Source: Marinobacter litoralis (GTDB lineage: Bacteria; Pseudomonadota; Gammaproteobacteria; Pseudomonadales; Oleiphilaceae). From it: DNA of 64,000 nt. Numbering within the stretch: position 1 is the stretch's first letter; each line of letters opens with the position of its first letter. The translations under genes were made by a program, and so were the position numbers. Under the pieces are notes generated by a model, which was given only the letters and a program-made list of their open reading frames with translations, did not search any database and was not told where the DNA came from. Shown one piece after another: positions 10,066 to 18,905 of this stretch. The stretch lies in contig NZ_QMDL01000002.1 of assembly GCF_003336705.1 (NCBI RefSeq), positions 295,262-359,261 of the forward strand, written 5' to 3'.

Positions 10066-11145
10066 ATGGTCACCAGTACAGACAATACGCCCTCGAACGC
10101 TTCTTTGGAGGCGCTGCCAGAGAAAATCCGCCAATGGGCTAAAGAGCTAGGATTCGCGGATGCCGGCATCACTTATGCCGACACCGGCCCCCATGCCGAG
10201 CGTCTCAAGCAGTGGCTCGCCGCCGGTTATCACGGCAACATGGCTTACATGGCCGATCACGGCGACAAGCGCTACACCCCGAGCTCTCTGGTACCGAACA
10301 CCCAACGGGTGATTTCGGTACGCATGGATTACCTGCCCTCACCGGACAACCCGAAACAAGCGCTTACTAACCGGGAAACCGCCTACATCACTCGCTATGC
10401 CCTTGGCCGGGACTACCACAAGCTGATGCGGAAGCGGCTTGCTACGCTGGCCAAATGGATCGACGAAGCGGTCGCCGGTTATGATTACCGGGCCTTTGTG
10501 GACAGCGCGCCTGTCCTTGAACGCGGTTTGGCGCAGCGCGCGGGCCTTGGCTGGATTGGCAAGAACAATATGGTGATTCACCCCAAAGCAGGTTCGTTCT
10601 TTTTTCTGGGTGAAATTTTTACCAGCGCGCCTTTACCGGTGGATGAGCCGTTCGACAAGCAGCATTGCGGCTCGTGCTCTGCCTGTTTGGAAATTTGTCC
10701 CACGGATGCCTTTGTGGGCGCTCACTTACTGGATGCCCGCAAGTGCATCAGCTATCTCACCATCGAGCTAAAAGGCCCGATTCCGGAAGAGCTGCGTTCA
10801 AAAATGGGTAACCGGGTGTTTGGCTGCGATGACTGCCAGATCGTGTGCCCATGGAACAAGTTCAGCAAACCTACCGCCGAAAGCGATTTCCAACCCAGGC
10901 ACGGTTTAAACAACACCGAACTTGCCGAGTTGTTTATGTGGACAGAAGATGAATTCCTGAAGCGCACCGAAGGTTCAGCGATTCGCCGCACCGGTTATGA
11001 GAATTGGCTGCGCAATATTGCGGTAGGGCTGGGCAACGCCCCGTCGACCATTCCGGTCATCGAGGCATTGAAACAGCGGGCGGAGCACCCATCAGAGGTG
11101 GTTCGGGAGCACGTAGTCTGGGCGCTGCGCCAACACGGTTTATAG
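10066..11145 (+). CDS. queG: QueG, epoxyqueuosine reductase
   Basis: Reduces epoxyqueuosine to queuosine in the wobble position of GUN tRNAs, using cobalamin and two 4Fe-4S clusters. The 359-residue protein has the N-terminal DUF1730 region ([18 protein letters not shown]), ferredoxin-like cluster motifs [16 protein letters not shown] and [11 protein letters not shown], and a C-terminal HEAT-like stretch ([19 protein letters not shown]). The last 6 bp overlap the 3' end of orn on the opposite strand. This gene order (nnr/queG/orn) matches Pseudomonas. Confidence 0.96.
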   Translation: MVTSTDNTPSNASLEALPEKIRQWAKELGFADAGITYADTGPHAERLKQWLAAGYHGNMAYMADHGDKRYTPSSLVPNTQRVISVRMDYLPSPDNPKQALTNRETAYITRYALGRDYHKLMRKRLATLAKWIDEAVAGYDYRAFVDSAPVLERGLAQRAGLGWIGKNNMVIHPKAGSFFFLGEIFTSAPLPVDEPFDKQHCGSCSACLEICPTDAFVGAHLLDARKCISYLTIELKGPIPEELRSKMGNRVFGCDDCQIVCPWNKFSKPTAESDFQPRHGLNNTELAELFMWTEDEFLKRTEGSAIRRTGYENWLRNIAVGLGNAPSTIPVIEALKQRAEHPSEVVREHVVWALRQHGL

Positions 11146-11682
11146 TTTAAAGAAATGTTCGCGGTAGTGACGCAGTTCGTTGATGGAGTCGCGAATGTCG
11201 TCCAGCGCCAGGTGGCTGCCTTTCTTTTTCACGCCGTCCAAGACATCCGGGCGCCAGCGGCGGGCCAGTTCTTTGATGGTGGATACGTCCAGATTTCGGT
11301 AATGGAAGAAGCCTTCCAGCTCTGGCATGTATTTCACGAGAAAGCGCCGGTCTTGGCCGATGCTGTTGCCGCACAACGGAGACGCGCCGGCTGACAGGTG
11401 CTGTTTCAGGAATTCCAGAGTCTGCTGCTCGGCTTCCGCTTCGCTGATTTTGCTGTCTTTAACCCGCTGGGTCAGACCACTTTCGCCGTGGGTTTTGGTG
11501 CACCATTCGTCCATGGAGTCCAGCAGGCTGTCCGGTTGCTTGATCGCAATCACTGGGCCTTCAGCGACCAGATTCAGTTCCGAATCGGTAATAATCGTGG
11601 CCATTTCGATGATCCGCTCGTTCTCGGGATCCAGACCTGTCATTTCCAGGTCTATCCAGACCAGATGGTTTCCAATGCTCAT
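11140..11682 (-). CDS. orn: Orn, oligoribonuclease
   Basis: 3'-to-5' exonuclease of the DEDDh family that degrades 2-5 nt RNAs. It also degrades pGpG, the product of EAL phosphodiesterases, and so is linked to cyclic-di-GMP turnover. The 180-residue protein has [18 protein letters not shown] (D11 and E13 catalytic), [12 protein letters not shown] and [19 protein letters not shown] (catalytic His and Asp). Full family length. It is transcribed away from two palindromic elements that lie between it and rsgA, and its 3' end overlaps queG by 6 bp. Confidence 0.97.
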   Translation of the reverse strand: MSIGNHLVWIDLEMTGLDPENERIIEMATIITDSELNLVAEGPVIAIKQPDSLLDSMDEWCTKTHGESGLTQRVKDSKISEAEAEQQTLEFLKQHLSAGASPLCGNSIGQDRRFLVKYMPELEGFFHYRNLDVSTIKELARRWRPDVLDGVKKKGSHLALDDIRDSINELRHYREHFFKL

Positions 11683-11718
11683 TCTCTTTTACACCTATGC
11701 CGTTGTTCTCAAGTGCAT

Positions 11719-11828
11719 GTGCAGGTGTGGGGCGCGTTTCCGGAAACCGCTACAAGCACATCCATGTGCGCTTCTCTCCGGCCATCCATGGCCTCCGACA
11801 TTTCCGGAAACGCGCCCCACACCCGCAC
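11719..11828 (+). repeat. Palindromic element copy 1 (54-nt core class)
   Basis: Arms at 11724-11746 and 11801-11823 are perfectly complementary over 23 nt. Pairing continues imperfectly to 11719/11828. The core (11747-11800) begins CCGCTACAAG and holds two hairpins: GCACAT/ATGTGC (11756-11769) and GGCCAT/ATGGCC (11780-11793), each with a CC loop. It lies 37 bp upstream of the orn start codon in the divergent orn-rsgA gap, so it is not a simple 3'-end terminator. Core orientation is called plus by comparison with copies 3 and 4. Confidence 0.85.
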
Positions 11829-11880
11829 GCCAAACTTGCTACTTACCGCTACCAAAATCAGAGGCCCGCAATTCAGCTGG

Positions 11881-11994
11881 AGCGCTGGGTCGGGAATGCC
11901 TTTTCGGGAGTATCTGAAGCCATGGATGGCTTCAGCTAAGCGCACAGGGATGTGCTCGTAGCGTCTCCCGAAAAGGCATTCCCGACCCGGCGCT
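11881..11994 (-). repeat. Palindromic element copy 2 (54-nt core class)
   Basis: Arms at 11881-11910 and 11965-11994 pair over 30 nt with one mismatch (position 11886). The core (11911-11964) is in the opposite orientation to copy 1. Its second hairpin is extended to a 10-bp stem, CTGAAGCCAT with ATGGCTTCAG (11914-11935). The first hairpin is GCACA/TGTGC. The rest of the 429-bp orn-rsgA gap (11829-11880 and 11995-12111) shows no gene; the rsgA promoter must lie here. Confidence 0.85.
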
Positions 11995-12111
11995 TGCACC
12001 AAACCCGGAAGCCCCGAAAAATCAGATGTAGCTTGTTTTTCAAAACTCTGCCTATTGTCCATGATTCACGTATCATGTGGTACATCACTTCCCCGGAATA
12101 CTAAAGAGCAG

Positions 12112-13167
12112 ATGGCAAAACGCAAATTGAACAAACGCCAGCAATGGCGCATCGAGAAGATCCAGAAAGAGCGCACCACCCGAATGGCCCGCAAGGAAAA
12201 GGCTGTTGAGGCTCAGGCTGAAGCCGGTGAACTGGGGCCCGAGCAAGAAGGCCTGATCATCGCTCATTACGGCCAACAACTGGACGTTGAAGCTCTCCAA
12301 GGTGATGACGCAGGACAAGTGTTTCGATGCTTTGTCCGGGCAAACATCAGCAGCCTGGTGACCGGGGACAAAGTTGTATGGCGACCAGGCAAAAGCGAAA
12401 CCGGAGTCATTGTTGCTCGCTGCGACCGGGAAAACCTGCTGCAGCGGCCCGACAACTTTGGCGCCCTGAAGCCGGTAGCCGCCAACATTGATCACATTAT
12501 TCTGGTGATTGCTCCAGAGCCGGAACCTCACGACAGCTTGATTGACCGCTATCTTGTGGCCTCCGAAAGCTCGGATATTCCTGCCGTTCTGCTTCTCAAC
12601 AAAACCGATTTGATTAACGACCAGAACCGTCCGCAGATCGAAGCTCTGCTGGCCCGCTATGAAGCGCTGGGTTATCAAGTCGAACAAACGTCGGCTGCGG
12701 CCTGCGAAGGTGCGCCGGCACCGGAGGTTGAAGCACTGGTTCGCAACCAGACCAGTGTTTTCGTCGGCCAGTCTGGCGTGGGTAAATCGTCGATTATCCA
12801 GACATTGCTGCCCGATGAGCAATTGCGGGTCGGTGCGGTGTCGGAAAGTACCGGCAAGGGCGTGCACACAACCACCACCGCCAAACTGTTCCATCTAGCC
12901 AGCGGCGGCGATTTAATTGACTCGCCGGGTATTCGGGAGTTTGGTTTGTGGCACATGACACCGCAAGAGGTCGAGTACGGCTTTCGGGAGATTCGGCCGT
13001 TGATGGGGCTGTGTAAGTTCCGGAACTGTCGGCATATGGGCGATCCGGGATGTGCACTGGATGCCGCGGCCGAGAGCGGCGAGATTTCCCGGGAAAGGCT
13101 TAAAAGCTTTCACCGGATTCTTCAAGATATGGCCGAACAACAAGCGCGTGGGTTAAAGCTGACCTGA
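12112..13167 (+). CDS. rsgA: RsgA, small-subunit ribosome maturation GTPase
   Basis: Circularly permuted GTPase acting late in 30S assembly. From ATG 12112 it is 351 residues: a basic N-terminal helix (MAKRKLNKRQQWRIEKIQKE), an OB fold, then G motifs in permuted order: LLNKTDL (G4) before GQSGVGKSS (G1) and DSPGIREFG (G3). A zinc-binding tail follows with CKFRNCRHMGDPGC. An in-frame upstream ATG at 12055 would add 19 residues unlike the family, so I prefer 12112, which is preceded by aagagcag. A 6-bp hairpin (13169-13185) lies between this gene and convergent motB. Confidence 0.96.
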   Translation: MAKRKLNKRQQWRIEKIQKERTTRMARKEKAVEAQAEAGELGPEQEGLIIAHYGQQLDVEALQGDDAGQVFRCFVRANISSLVTGDKVVWRPGKSETGVIVARCDRENLLQRPDNFGALKPVAANIDHIILVIAPEPEPHDSLIDRYLVASESSDIPAVLLLNKTDLINDQNRPQIEALLARYEALGYQVEQTSAAACEGAPAPEVEALVRNQTSVFVGQSGVGKSSIIQTLLPDEQLRVGAVSESTGKGVHTTTTAKLFHLASGGDLIDSPGIREFGLWHMTPQEVEYGFREIRPLMGLCKFRNCRHMGDPGCALDAAAESGEISRERLKSFHRILQDMAEQQARGLKLT

Positions 13168-13193
13168 ACCGGTGATCGGCACCGGCTACGGCA

Positions 13194-14153
13194 CTACCAG
13201 TTGAGTTCTCCCGGAGCGGGTTCCGGGCGATCTTCTCGCCAACTGCCATCTTCCAGTTTATCCAATGCTTCTTGCTCTTGCGCTTCGCTGGGACGGGTTA
13301 AATCAATCAGAGGTTGCGCAGCCGAACCCGTCTTGGGCCGAGCGTCCGCCACGCTTTTGTTCTTCAGAACAATAATAGAGATTCGGCGGTTAATCGGTGC
13401 CGTCGGGTTTTCAGTGTCAAATAAGACCGAGTCACTGAGCCCCACCACCCGGGCAATTTGTTCAGGCCTGACACCACCTGCCACCAAAGCCCGCCGAGCT
13501 GTATTAGCCCGATCAGCAGACAATTCCCAGTTGGTATACCCCGGCCGGCCACTAAACGGCGTGGCATCGGTGTGCCCGGTCAAACTCATCTTGTTATTGA
13601 CGGAGCCCAATGTTTTCGCGAGTTCGAACAAAAGTTCCTGAGTATAATACTTGAGCTCTGCCCGCCCCGAATCAAACATCGGGCGCCCCGAACGGTCAAC
13701 GATTTGGATGCGCAAACCTTCCTCGGTGATATCAATCAGCAATTGATCTTTGAATTCTTGCAGCGTTTCATTCTGCTCGATCCGCTCTTTCAGCTCCTGA
13801 AAAAGCTGTTCCATGCGGCGCTGTTCAAGTGTATCTGCCAGCTCATCCACAATCTCATCTTCAATCTGAATGGTGCTGGATTCGATATCCAGAGAGCTTT
13901 CGTTAACCACCGATGCACTTCCACCGAGATCAATCGGGTTCGGCGACCCACCTTCGGTAAAGCCAACCGGGTCTTTGAAGTAGCCTTCAACCGCTCGCTT
14001 TTGCTCGGGTGAAGCGGTGGCGGTTAACCAAAGCACCAGAAAGAACGCCATCATCGCGGTGGCGAAATCGGCAAACGCAACTTTCCACGAACCACCGTGG
14101 TGGCCGGCAACGACTTTCTTTTTGCGTTTGATGATGATCGGCTGTTGGTCCAC
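13194..14153 (-). CDS. motB: MotB, flagellar stator subunit
   Basis: Peptidoglycan-anchored stator protein that with MotA forms the proton channel driving the flagellum. The 319-residue protein has a basic cytoplasmic start (KRKKKVVAGHHGGSWKVAFA), one membrane segment (about 26-46) with the presumed proton-binding Asp29 in AFADFATAMMAFF, a long helical linker, and an OmpA-like peptidoglycan-binding domain (LTGHTDATPF, NWELSADRANTARRAL). The C-terminus has an additional Pro/Glu-rich tail. It lies 28 bp after motA. The KRKKK/proton-type signature suggests H+ rather than Na+ coupling. Confidence 0.95.
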   Translation of the reverse strand: MDQQPIIIKRKKKVVAGHHGGSWKVAFADFATAMMAFFLVLWLTATASPEQKRAVEGYFKDPVGFTEGGSPNPIDLGGSASVVNESSLDIESSTIQIEDEIVDELADTLEQRRMEQLFQELKERIEQNETLQEFKDQLLIDITEEGLRIQIVDRSGRPMFDSGRAELKYYTQELLFELAKTLGSVNNKMSLTGHTDATPFSGRPGYTNWELSADRANTARRALVAGGVRPEQIARVVGLSDSVLFDTENPTAPINRRISIIVLKNKSVADARPKTGSAAQPLIDLTRPSEAQEQEALDKLEDGSWREDRPEPAPGELNW

Positions 14154-14181
14154 GCTTAACTCCGGCTATCGTTGAGCGGCA

Positions 14182-15033
14182 TCACTTGGAGCGAACATGA
14201 TCGTTCAATTCCTGAAAGCCCGGCCGTTTCTCGGTTGGCAAAGCTTTGCGACCAAATTCAATGGCCATTTGAGGCGCCTGCCCCGCAACCGTAGCCACGA
14301 TGGCCGACTTCACACACTCGTAGGCTTTCAATTCGTACTTGGCGGCATGCTCAAGCGCAATGGAGGCCGGTCCGACAAAGCCGTACCCCATCCATATACC
14401 TAAAAAAGTACCCACCAGAGCCGCCGCGACGCTCAAACCAATTTTTTCAGGCCCTTCGGTCAGGAAGTTCATGGTGATCACAATGCCCAAAACCGCTGCC
14501 ACAATCCCCAGGCCCGGCAACGCATCGGCAATTTTGTTCACAGCATGAGCGGGTTCTTCCAACTCATGCTGGCGATTCTCGATTTCGTTTTCCATCATGC
14601 CTTCCAGCTCGTGAGGCGCCATGTTTCCAGAGCTGATGATGCGCAAATAGTCGGTGATGAAATCCAGTAAATGCTTGGACTTCATGATGGCCGGGTAACG
14701 GGCAAAGATCGGACTTTCTTCGGGGTTATCGATATCTTCTTCGATCGCCATCACACCCTGCTTGCGCGATTTATCAAAGATTTCGTAAAGCAGGCTGAGC
14801 AGGTCTGTGTAATAGGCTTTGTTGAACGGGGAACCTGTTAATAAACGTAACAACCCGCCAAACACCTCTTTCACGGTGTGCATCGGATTGGCAATCACGA
14901 ACGAGCCTACCGCTGCCCCACCAATAATCAGCACTTCCGTCGGCTGCCAGAGCACAGCCAAGTTCCCGCCGTGCAATGTGTAGCCGCCTAGAACACTCGC
15001 AATAACAATCACTGCACCAATAATCAGCAGCAT
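14182..15033 (-). CDS. motA: MotA, flagellar stator subunit
   Basis: Four-helix inner-membrane protein that couples ion flow through the MotA/B stator to rotor torque. The 283-residue protein has four hydrophobic segments (starting MLLIIGAVIVIASVLGGY; then TEVLIIGGAAVGSFVIA; DALPGLGIVAAVLGIVITM; and GLSVAAALVGTFLGIWMGYG). A cytoplasmic loop between helices 2 and 3 contains RKQGVMAIEEDIDNPEES. The conserved prolines before helix 3 and in VGPASI are present. First gene of a motAB pair, divergent from psd across 140 bp. Confidence 0.96.
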   Translation of the reverse strand: MLLIIGAVIVIASVLGGYTLHGGNLAVLWQPTEVLIIGGAAVGSFVIANPMHTVKEVFGGLLRLLTGSPFNKAYYTDLLSLLYEIFDKSRKQGVMAIEEDIDNPEESPIFARYPAIMKSKHLLDFITDYLRIISSGNMAPHELEGMMENEIENRQHELEEPAHAVNKIADALPGLGIVAAVLGIVITMNFLTEGPEKIGLSVAAALVGTFLGIWMGYGFVGPASIALEHAAKYELKAYECVKSAIVATVAGQAPQMAIEFGRKALPTEKRPGFQELNDHVRSK

Positions 15034-15173
15034 AAAAAATAGTCGCCCGTTTGAAACCTATTTAAAAACAGCGTTCGATCATAGCAAGCTCACGGTAGAA
15101 CAGCGAAGGGGAGAAACAATTTCTATACACTACGCCCAGTTTGGTAAACTGCCCCGCTTTATAGAACCGAGAG

Positions 15174-16052
15174 ATGTCTCAAATGCTTGATAAACTGTTC
15201 GTCCTGAGTCAATACGTCACGCCGCAGCTGACGCTATCCCGCTTGGCTGGCCGCCTCGCAGACTATGACCGGACACCCGCTCTGAAAAACCGCGTAATCA
15301 GCTGGTTTATCGACCGCTACGGCGTAAACATGAGTGAGGCCGCCGAATCAGACCCCACCGCTTACGACAGTTTTAACGCATTCTTTACTCGCGCGCTTAA
15401 GCCCGGCGCACGCACCGTCGATCAAACCCCGGATGTCTTTGTCAGCCCGGTTGACGGCGCCATCAGCCAACTTGGCCAGGTCACTGCAGACGACCGTGTA
15501 TTTCAGGCTAAAGGCCAGTCTTTCAGCCTGACGGAGCTGCTGGGCGGTGATGAACAGCGCGCTGAAGCGTTTCGCGAAGGCGAATTCGCCACCATCTACT
15601 TGTCACCAAAAGACTACCACCGCATCCACATGCCGGTGGCGGGCACACTGAAGGAAATGGTGTATGTTCCCGGCAAACTGTTTTCGGTTAACCCGGTAAC
15701 GGCAGAGAACGTACCGAATCTGTTTGCGCGTAACGAACGGGTAGCCTGTATCTTTGATACCGAAGCAGGCCCAATGGCGCTGGTATTGGTGGGCGCTATG
15801 ATCGTCGGCAGTGTAGAAACGACTTGGGCAGGTGTCGTTGCACCCAAGCCAAGCAAGGTGACCGAGTGGCAGTACTCCGGTGATCAGGCCGTGCGTTTCG
15901 AGAAAGGCGATGAGATGGGTCGCTTCCGCTTAGGCTCCACGGTTGTTCTGGTGATGCCTAAAGGCGCTGTTAACTGGAATGCCGACCAAGTTGCAAGCAA
16001 ATCCGTACAAATGGGCGAAGCGTTTGGCCGATTGAAGCCCGCCAAGGCCTGA
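15174..16052 (+). CDS. psd: Phosphatidylserine decarboxylase proenzyme
   Basis: Pyruvoyl enzyme that makes phosphatidylethanolamine from phosphatidylserine at the inner membrane. The 292-residue proenzyme carries the self-cleavage motif LGST at 253-256, so processing before Ser255 would release a short alpha chain with the pyruvoyl group. The catalytic Asp/His region is seen in SPVDGAISQLG and YHRIHMP (about 148-154). ATG at 15174 (MSQMLDK) or 15183 (MLDK) are both possible. The orn-rsgA-motBA-psd order parallels Pseudomonas, but no rhodanese gene lies between motA and psd. Confidence 0.96.
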   Translation: MSQMLDKLFVLSQYVTPQLTLSRLAGRLADYDRTPALKNRVISWFIDRYGVNMSEAAESDPTAYDSFNAFFTRALKPGARTVDQTPDVFVSPVDGAISQLGQVTADDRVFQAKGQSFSLTELLGGDEQRAEAFREGEFATIYLSPKDYHRIHMPVAGTLKEMVYVPGKLFSVNPVTAENVPNLFARNERVACIFDTEAGPMALVLVGAMIVGSVETTWAGVVAPKPSKVTEWQYSGDQAVRFEKGDEMGRFRLGSTVVLVMPKGAVNWNADQVASKSVQMGEAFGRLKPAKA

Positions 16053-16057
16053 TACGG

Positions 16058-17026
16058 TCAGGCCCTCTCTATCGGGAAGGCCAGTACCTCTTCAATGGCT
16101 TTTGCGCCCACCTTCAGCATCAGCAGGCGGTCTAACCCCAATGCCACGCCCGAGCAATCGGGCAGGCCGGCGTTTAGCGCCGCCATAAACGCTTCATCCA
16201 CGGCCATTTCAGGTTTGCCCGCCGCTTTGCGCTGCTGGTTATCGGCATCAAAGCGCAGCCTCTGCTCATCAGGGTCGGTCAATTCCCAATAACCGTTACA
16301 GAGCTCTAACCCGTTGATGTAAAGCTCAAACCGGTGTGCAACGGGATGGCCGTGTTCCCGGGAAACCCTTGCCAGTGCCGCCTGCGCCGCTGGATAGCGG
16401 GTAATAAAAACCGGCCGTTCTAGGCCCAGCGTTGGTTCAACGGCAAAACTCATCACCAAATCCAGGCAATCGTTTCGGCTTAGATCCGCCAGTTGCTCAG
16501 CTTCCAGCCATTGCTCACAGTACTGCTTCAAGTCTGTATCGCTGATTTCCATCGGATCGAAACCGGCATTGGCCATAACCGCCTGACGATAACTCACCTG
16601 ATCAGGACGCTCACAGCCTAACCAGCCACACACCAGATCCGACACCTCGGCCATTAACGCCTGATCGTCCATCCCGACCCGATACCATTCCAGCATCGAA
16701 AATTCCGGGTTGTGACGACGCCCTCGCTCACCGTTCCGAAATACCCGGGCAATTTGATAAATACAGCCGGAACCTGCAGCCAAAAGCCGTTTCATGGGAT
16801 ATTCGGGGGACGTCTGAAGCCAGCCTCCTTGAACACCCGCAGCCTTCACCTCTGCCGGGATGCCGTCGAGATTCAAATCGGTAACACCATGACGGCCAAG
16901 TACCGGCGTTTCGACTTCCAGCACATCCCGCTCACAAAAAAAGCCGCGCACGTAAGCAAGTTGCTGTGCACGGCTTTTTAGAGCGCCCCGCGAGGCAGTA
17001 GGCTGCCAGACAGGAGAATCAGTCAT
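16058..17026 (-). CDS. epmA: EpmA, EF-P (R)-beta-lysyltransferase
   Basis: Truncated lysyl-tRNA synthetase paralogue (GenX/PoxA/YjeA) that attaches beta-lysine to Lys34 of EF-P. The 322-residue protein contains class II synthetase motif 2 (FRNGERGRRHNPEFSMLEWY) and motif 3 (GVALGLDRLLMLKVGA) but no anticodon-binding domain, which separates it from LysS (about 500 residues). It ends 5 bp from psd on the other strand and starts 7 bp after efp, its substrate gene, so efp-epmA form an operon. Confidence 0.96.
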   Translation of the reverse strand: MTDSPVWQPTASRGALKSRAQQLAYVRGFFCERDVLEVETPVLGRHGVTDLNLDGIPAEVKAAGVQGGWLQTSPEYPMKRLLAAGSGCIYQIARVFRNGERGRRHNPEFSMLEWYRVGMDDQALMAEVSDLVCGWLGCERPDQVSYRQAVMANAGFDPMEISDTDLKQYCEQWLEAEQLADLSRNDCLDLVMSFAVEPTLGLERPVFITRYPAAQAALARVSREHGHPVAHRFELYINGLELCNGYWELTDPDEQRLRFDADNQQRKAAGKPEMAVDEAFMAALNAGLPDCSGVALGLDRLLMLKVGAKAIEEVLAFPIERA

Positions 17027-17032
17027 CGGGAA

Positions 17033-17608
17033 TTAACTGCTTTTTACGCGGTTTACGTACTCGCCGGTGCGAGTGTCCACCTTCAGAACTTCACCGATGA
17101 CGATGAACAGAGGTACGTTCACTACCGCGCCGGTAGACAAAGTCGCAGGCTTGGAACCGCCTTGTGCGGTATCGCCCTTCATGCCCGGATCGGTATCCAC
17201 CACTTCCAGTTCAACAAAGTTAGGCGGTGTCACAGACAAAGGGGCACCGTTGTACAACGTCACGGTGTAAACGTCCTGCTCTTTCAGCCACTTAACGGTA
17301 TCACCGACGGCTTTCGCATCTGCGGCGTACTGTTCGAAAGAACCGTCTGTCAGCATGAAATGCCAAAACTCACCATCGGAGTAAAGGTATTCCATGTCTT
17401 GTTCCATTACGTCCGCCGCCTCGAGACTCTCGCCCGATTTGAAAGTACGCTCCCAAACCCGGTTGGTCATCAGGTTGCGAAGCTTTACACGGTTAAAAGC
17501 TTGCCCTTTACCGGGCTTAACGAATTCGTTTTCCAGCATGATACAAGGGTCGCCATCCAGCAAAACCTTGAGCCCGCCACGAAATTCGTTGGTAGAATAT
17601 GAAGCCAT
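17033..17608 (-). CDS. efp: Elongation factor P
   Basis: Translation factor that rescues ribosomes stalled at polyproline. From ATG 17608 ([20 protein letters not shown]) it has 191 residues and three beta-barrel domains; the modified lysine falls exactly at K34 in the loop [10 protein letters not shown]. Starting at the upstream ATG (17626, MSGGHF) would shift it to K40, so 17608 is preferred. It is followed by epmA and divergent from epmB, 45 bp away, so substrate and two modifying enzymes are together. Confidence 0.97.
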   Translation of the reverse strand: MASYSTNEFRGGLKVLLDGDPCIMLENEFVKPGKGQAFNRVKLRNLMTNRVWERTFKSGESLEAADVMEQDMEYLYSDGEFWHFMLTDGSFEQYAADAKAVGDTVKWLKEQDVYTVTLYNGAPLSVTPPNFVELEVVDTDPGMKGDTAQGGSKPATLSTGAVVNVPLFIVIGEVLKVDTRTGEYVNRVKSS

Positions 17609-17653
17609 GAAATGTCCACCTGACATACTGTCGTTAAAAATTCAAAGGCCGCT

Positions 17654-18718
17654 ATGATACAGCGAACTCCGGTCCGTATAGAAGCCCGTGACACCAGTCA
17701 TCTTCCGGAACACGGCACCAACTCCCCCGAAAACCAAAGCTGGCAAACGATTCTGAGCCAATCGGTGAGCAATCCGGAGCACTTGCTGGATCGCCTTAAA
17801 CTGCCCACAGAAACTTGGTTGGAAGGCGCCAAAAACGGCCACAAGCTTTTTTCGATCCGGGTGCCCGAACCCTTTATTGAACGCATGGAACCCGGAAACC
17901 CGAATGATCCGCTGTTGCGCCAAGTACTACCCATTGCCGACGAAACGGTGGTTCTCCCCGGGTTTGTCCGGGACCCGCTGGAAGAAAACACCGCCATCCA
18001 AACGACCGGCCTGATCAGAAAATACCACAGCAGAGCCCTGTTAATGGTTACCGGGCAATGTGCGATCAACTGCCGCTATTGCTTCAGGCGGCACTTTCCT
18101 TATGGTGAACACAAACTCAGCCGGGATGACCGAAACCGGGTTATCACTGCACTGAGCGCCAGCCCCGAGATCAACGAAGTCATTCTCAGCGGCGGCGACC
18201 CGCTGGCGGTCAATGACCGCCTGCTTTCGCAGTGGGTCGACCTGCTCGATACGGTGCCGCACCTGAAACGATTGCGCATTCATTCCCGCCTGCCGGTCGT
18301 GATTCCTCAACGGGTGTGTGACGACATGCTAGCTTGGCTGAACCGTACACGGCTGCAAAAAGTGCTGGTGGTTCACGTAAACCACCCGGCCGAAATTGAT
18401 CAAGCCACTCGTGACGCTTTCAAGCGCCTAAAGCAGGCCGGTGTTACCCTTCTAAATCAGAGTGTTATTCTGAAAGGAGTGAACGATAATGCTGGCACAC
18501 TGTCTGAGTTGAGCGAGGTGCTGTTTGATGCCGGTGTATTGCCGTACTATCTACACGCTTTCGATCCGGTAGCAGGAGCGCACCATTTCGATGTCAGCGA
18601 TACCGACGCTGCCTCGCTTGTGCGACAAATGCTTGAAACACTCCCCGGATTCCTGGTCCCGAAACTCGTTCGGGAAGTTCCGGGCGAAACCAGCAAAACC
18701 CCAATACCAGCAATTTAG
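17654..18718 (+). CDS. epmB: EpmB, EF-P lysine 2,3-aminomutase
   Basis: Radical-SAM, PLP-dependent enzyme that converts L-lysine to (R)-beta-lysine for EpmA. The 354-residue protein has the radical-SAM cysteines C136, C140 and C143 (CAINCRYC), the SGGDPLAVND motif, and LPYYLHAFDPVAGAHHFDV followed by the lysine-containing end typical of KamA-family proteins. It is shorter than catabolic lysine aminomutases (about 415 residues) and lies head to head with efp, both indicating EpmB rather than KamA. Confidence 0.95.
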   Translation: MIQRTPVRIEARDTSHLPEHGTNSPENQSWQTILSQSVSNPEHLLDRLKLPTETWLEGAKNGHKLFSIRVPEPFIERMEPGNPNDPLLRQVLPIADETVVLPGFVRDPLEENTAIQTTGLIRKYHSRALLMVTGQCAINCRYCFRRHFPYGEHKLSRDDRNRVITALSASPEINEVILSGGDPLAVNDRLLSQWVDLLDTVPHLKRLRIHSRLPVVIPQRVCDDMLAWLNRTRLQKVLVVHVNHPAEIDQATRDAFKRLKQAGVTLLNQSVILKGVNDNAGTLSELSEVLFDAGVLPYYLHAFDPVAGAHHFDVSDTDAASLVRQMLETLPGFLVPKLVREVPGETSKTPIPAI

Positions 18719-18905
18719 TGAGGCATGTCGCAAAAACAATCAGTTTCTGACTTGTCAAAGATTGTTAACTAATGACTTTCTCGCTTTTTGTCATCGCTTT
18801 GCTACTTTAAAGTTGAGTGCTGGGAAACAATAACGATCTGTATTTTCGGTATTTTCACTTAACCACTAACCGTAATTTAGCCACTGGTGCGAGATCATAG
18901 TAGGC

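Noticed and set aside
11697..12062. Overlapping open frames of 60-120 codons across the orn-rsgA gap, on both strands.
   Set aside because: They run through palindromic elements 1 and 2, have no ribosome binding sites or family motifs, and are explained by the GC-rich repeats.
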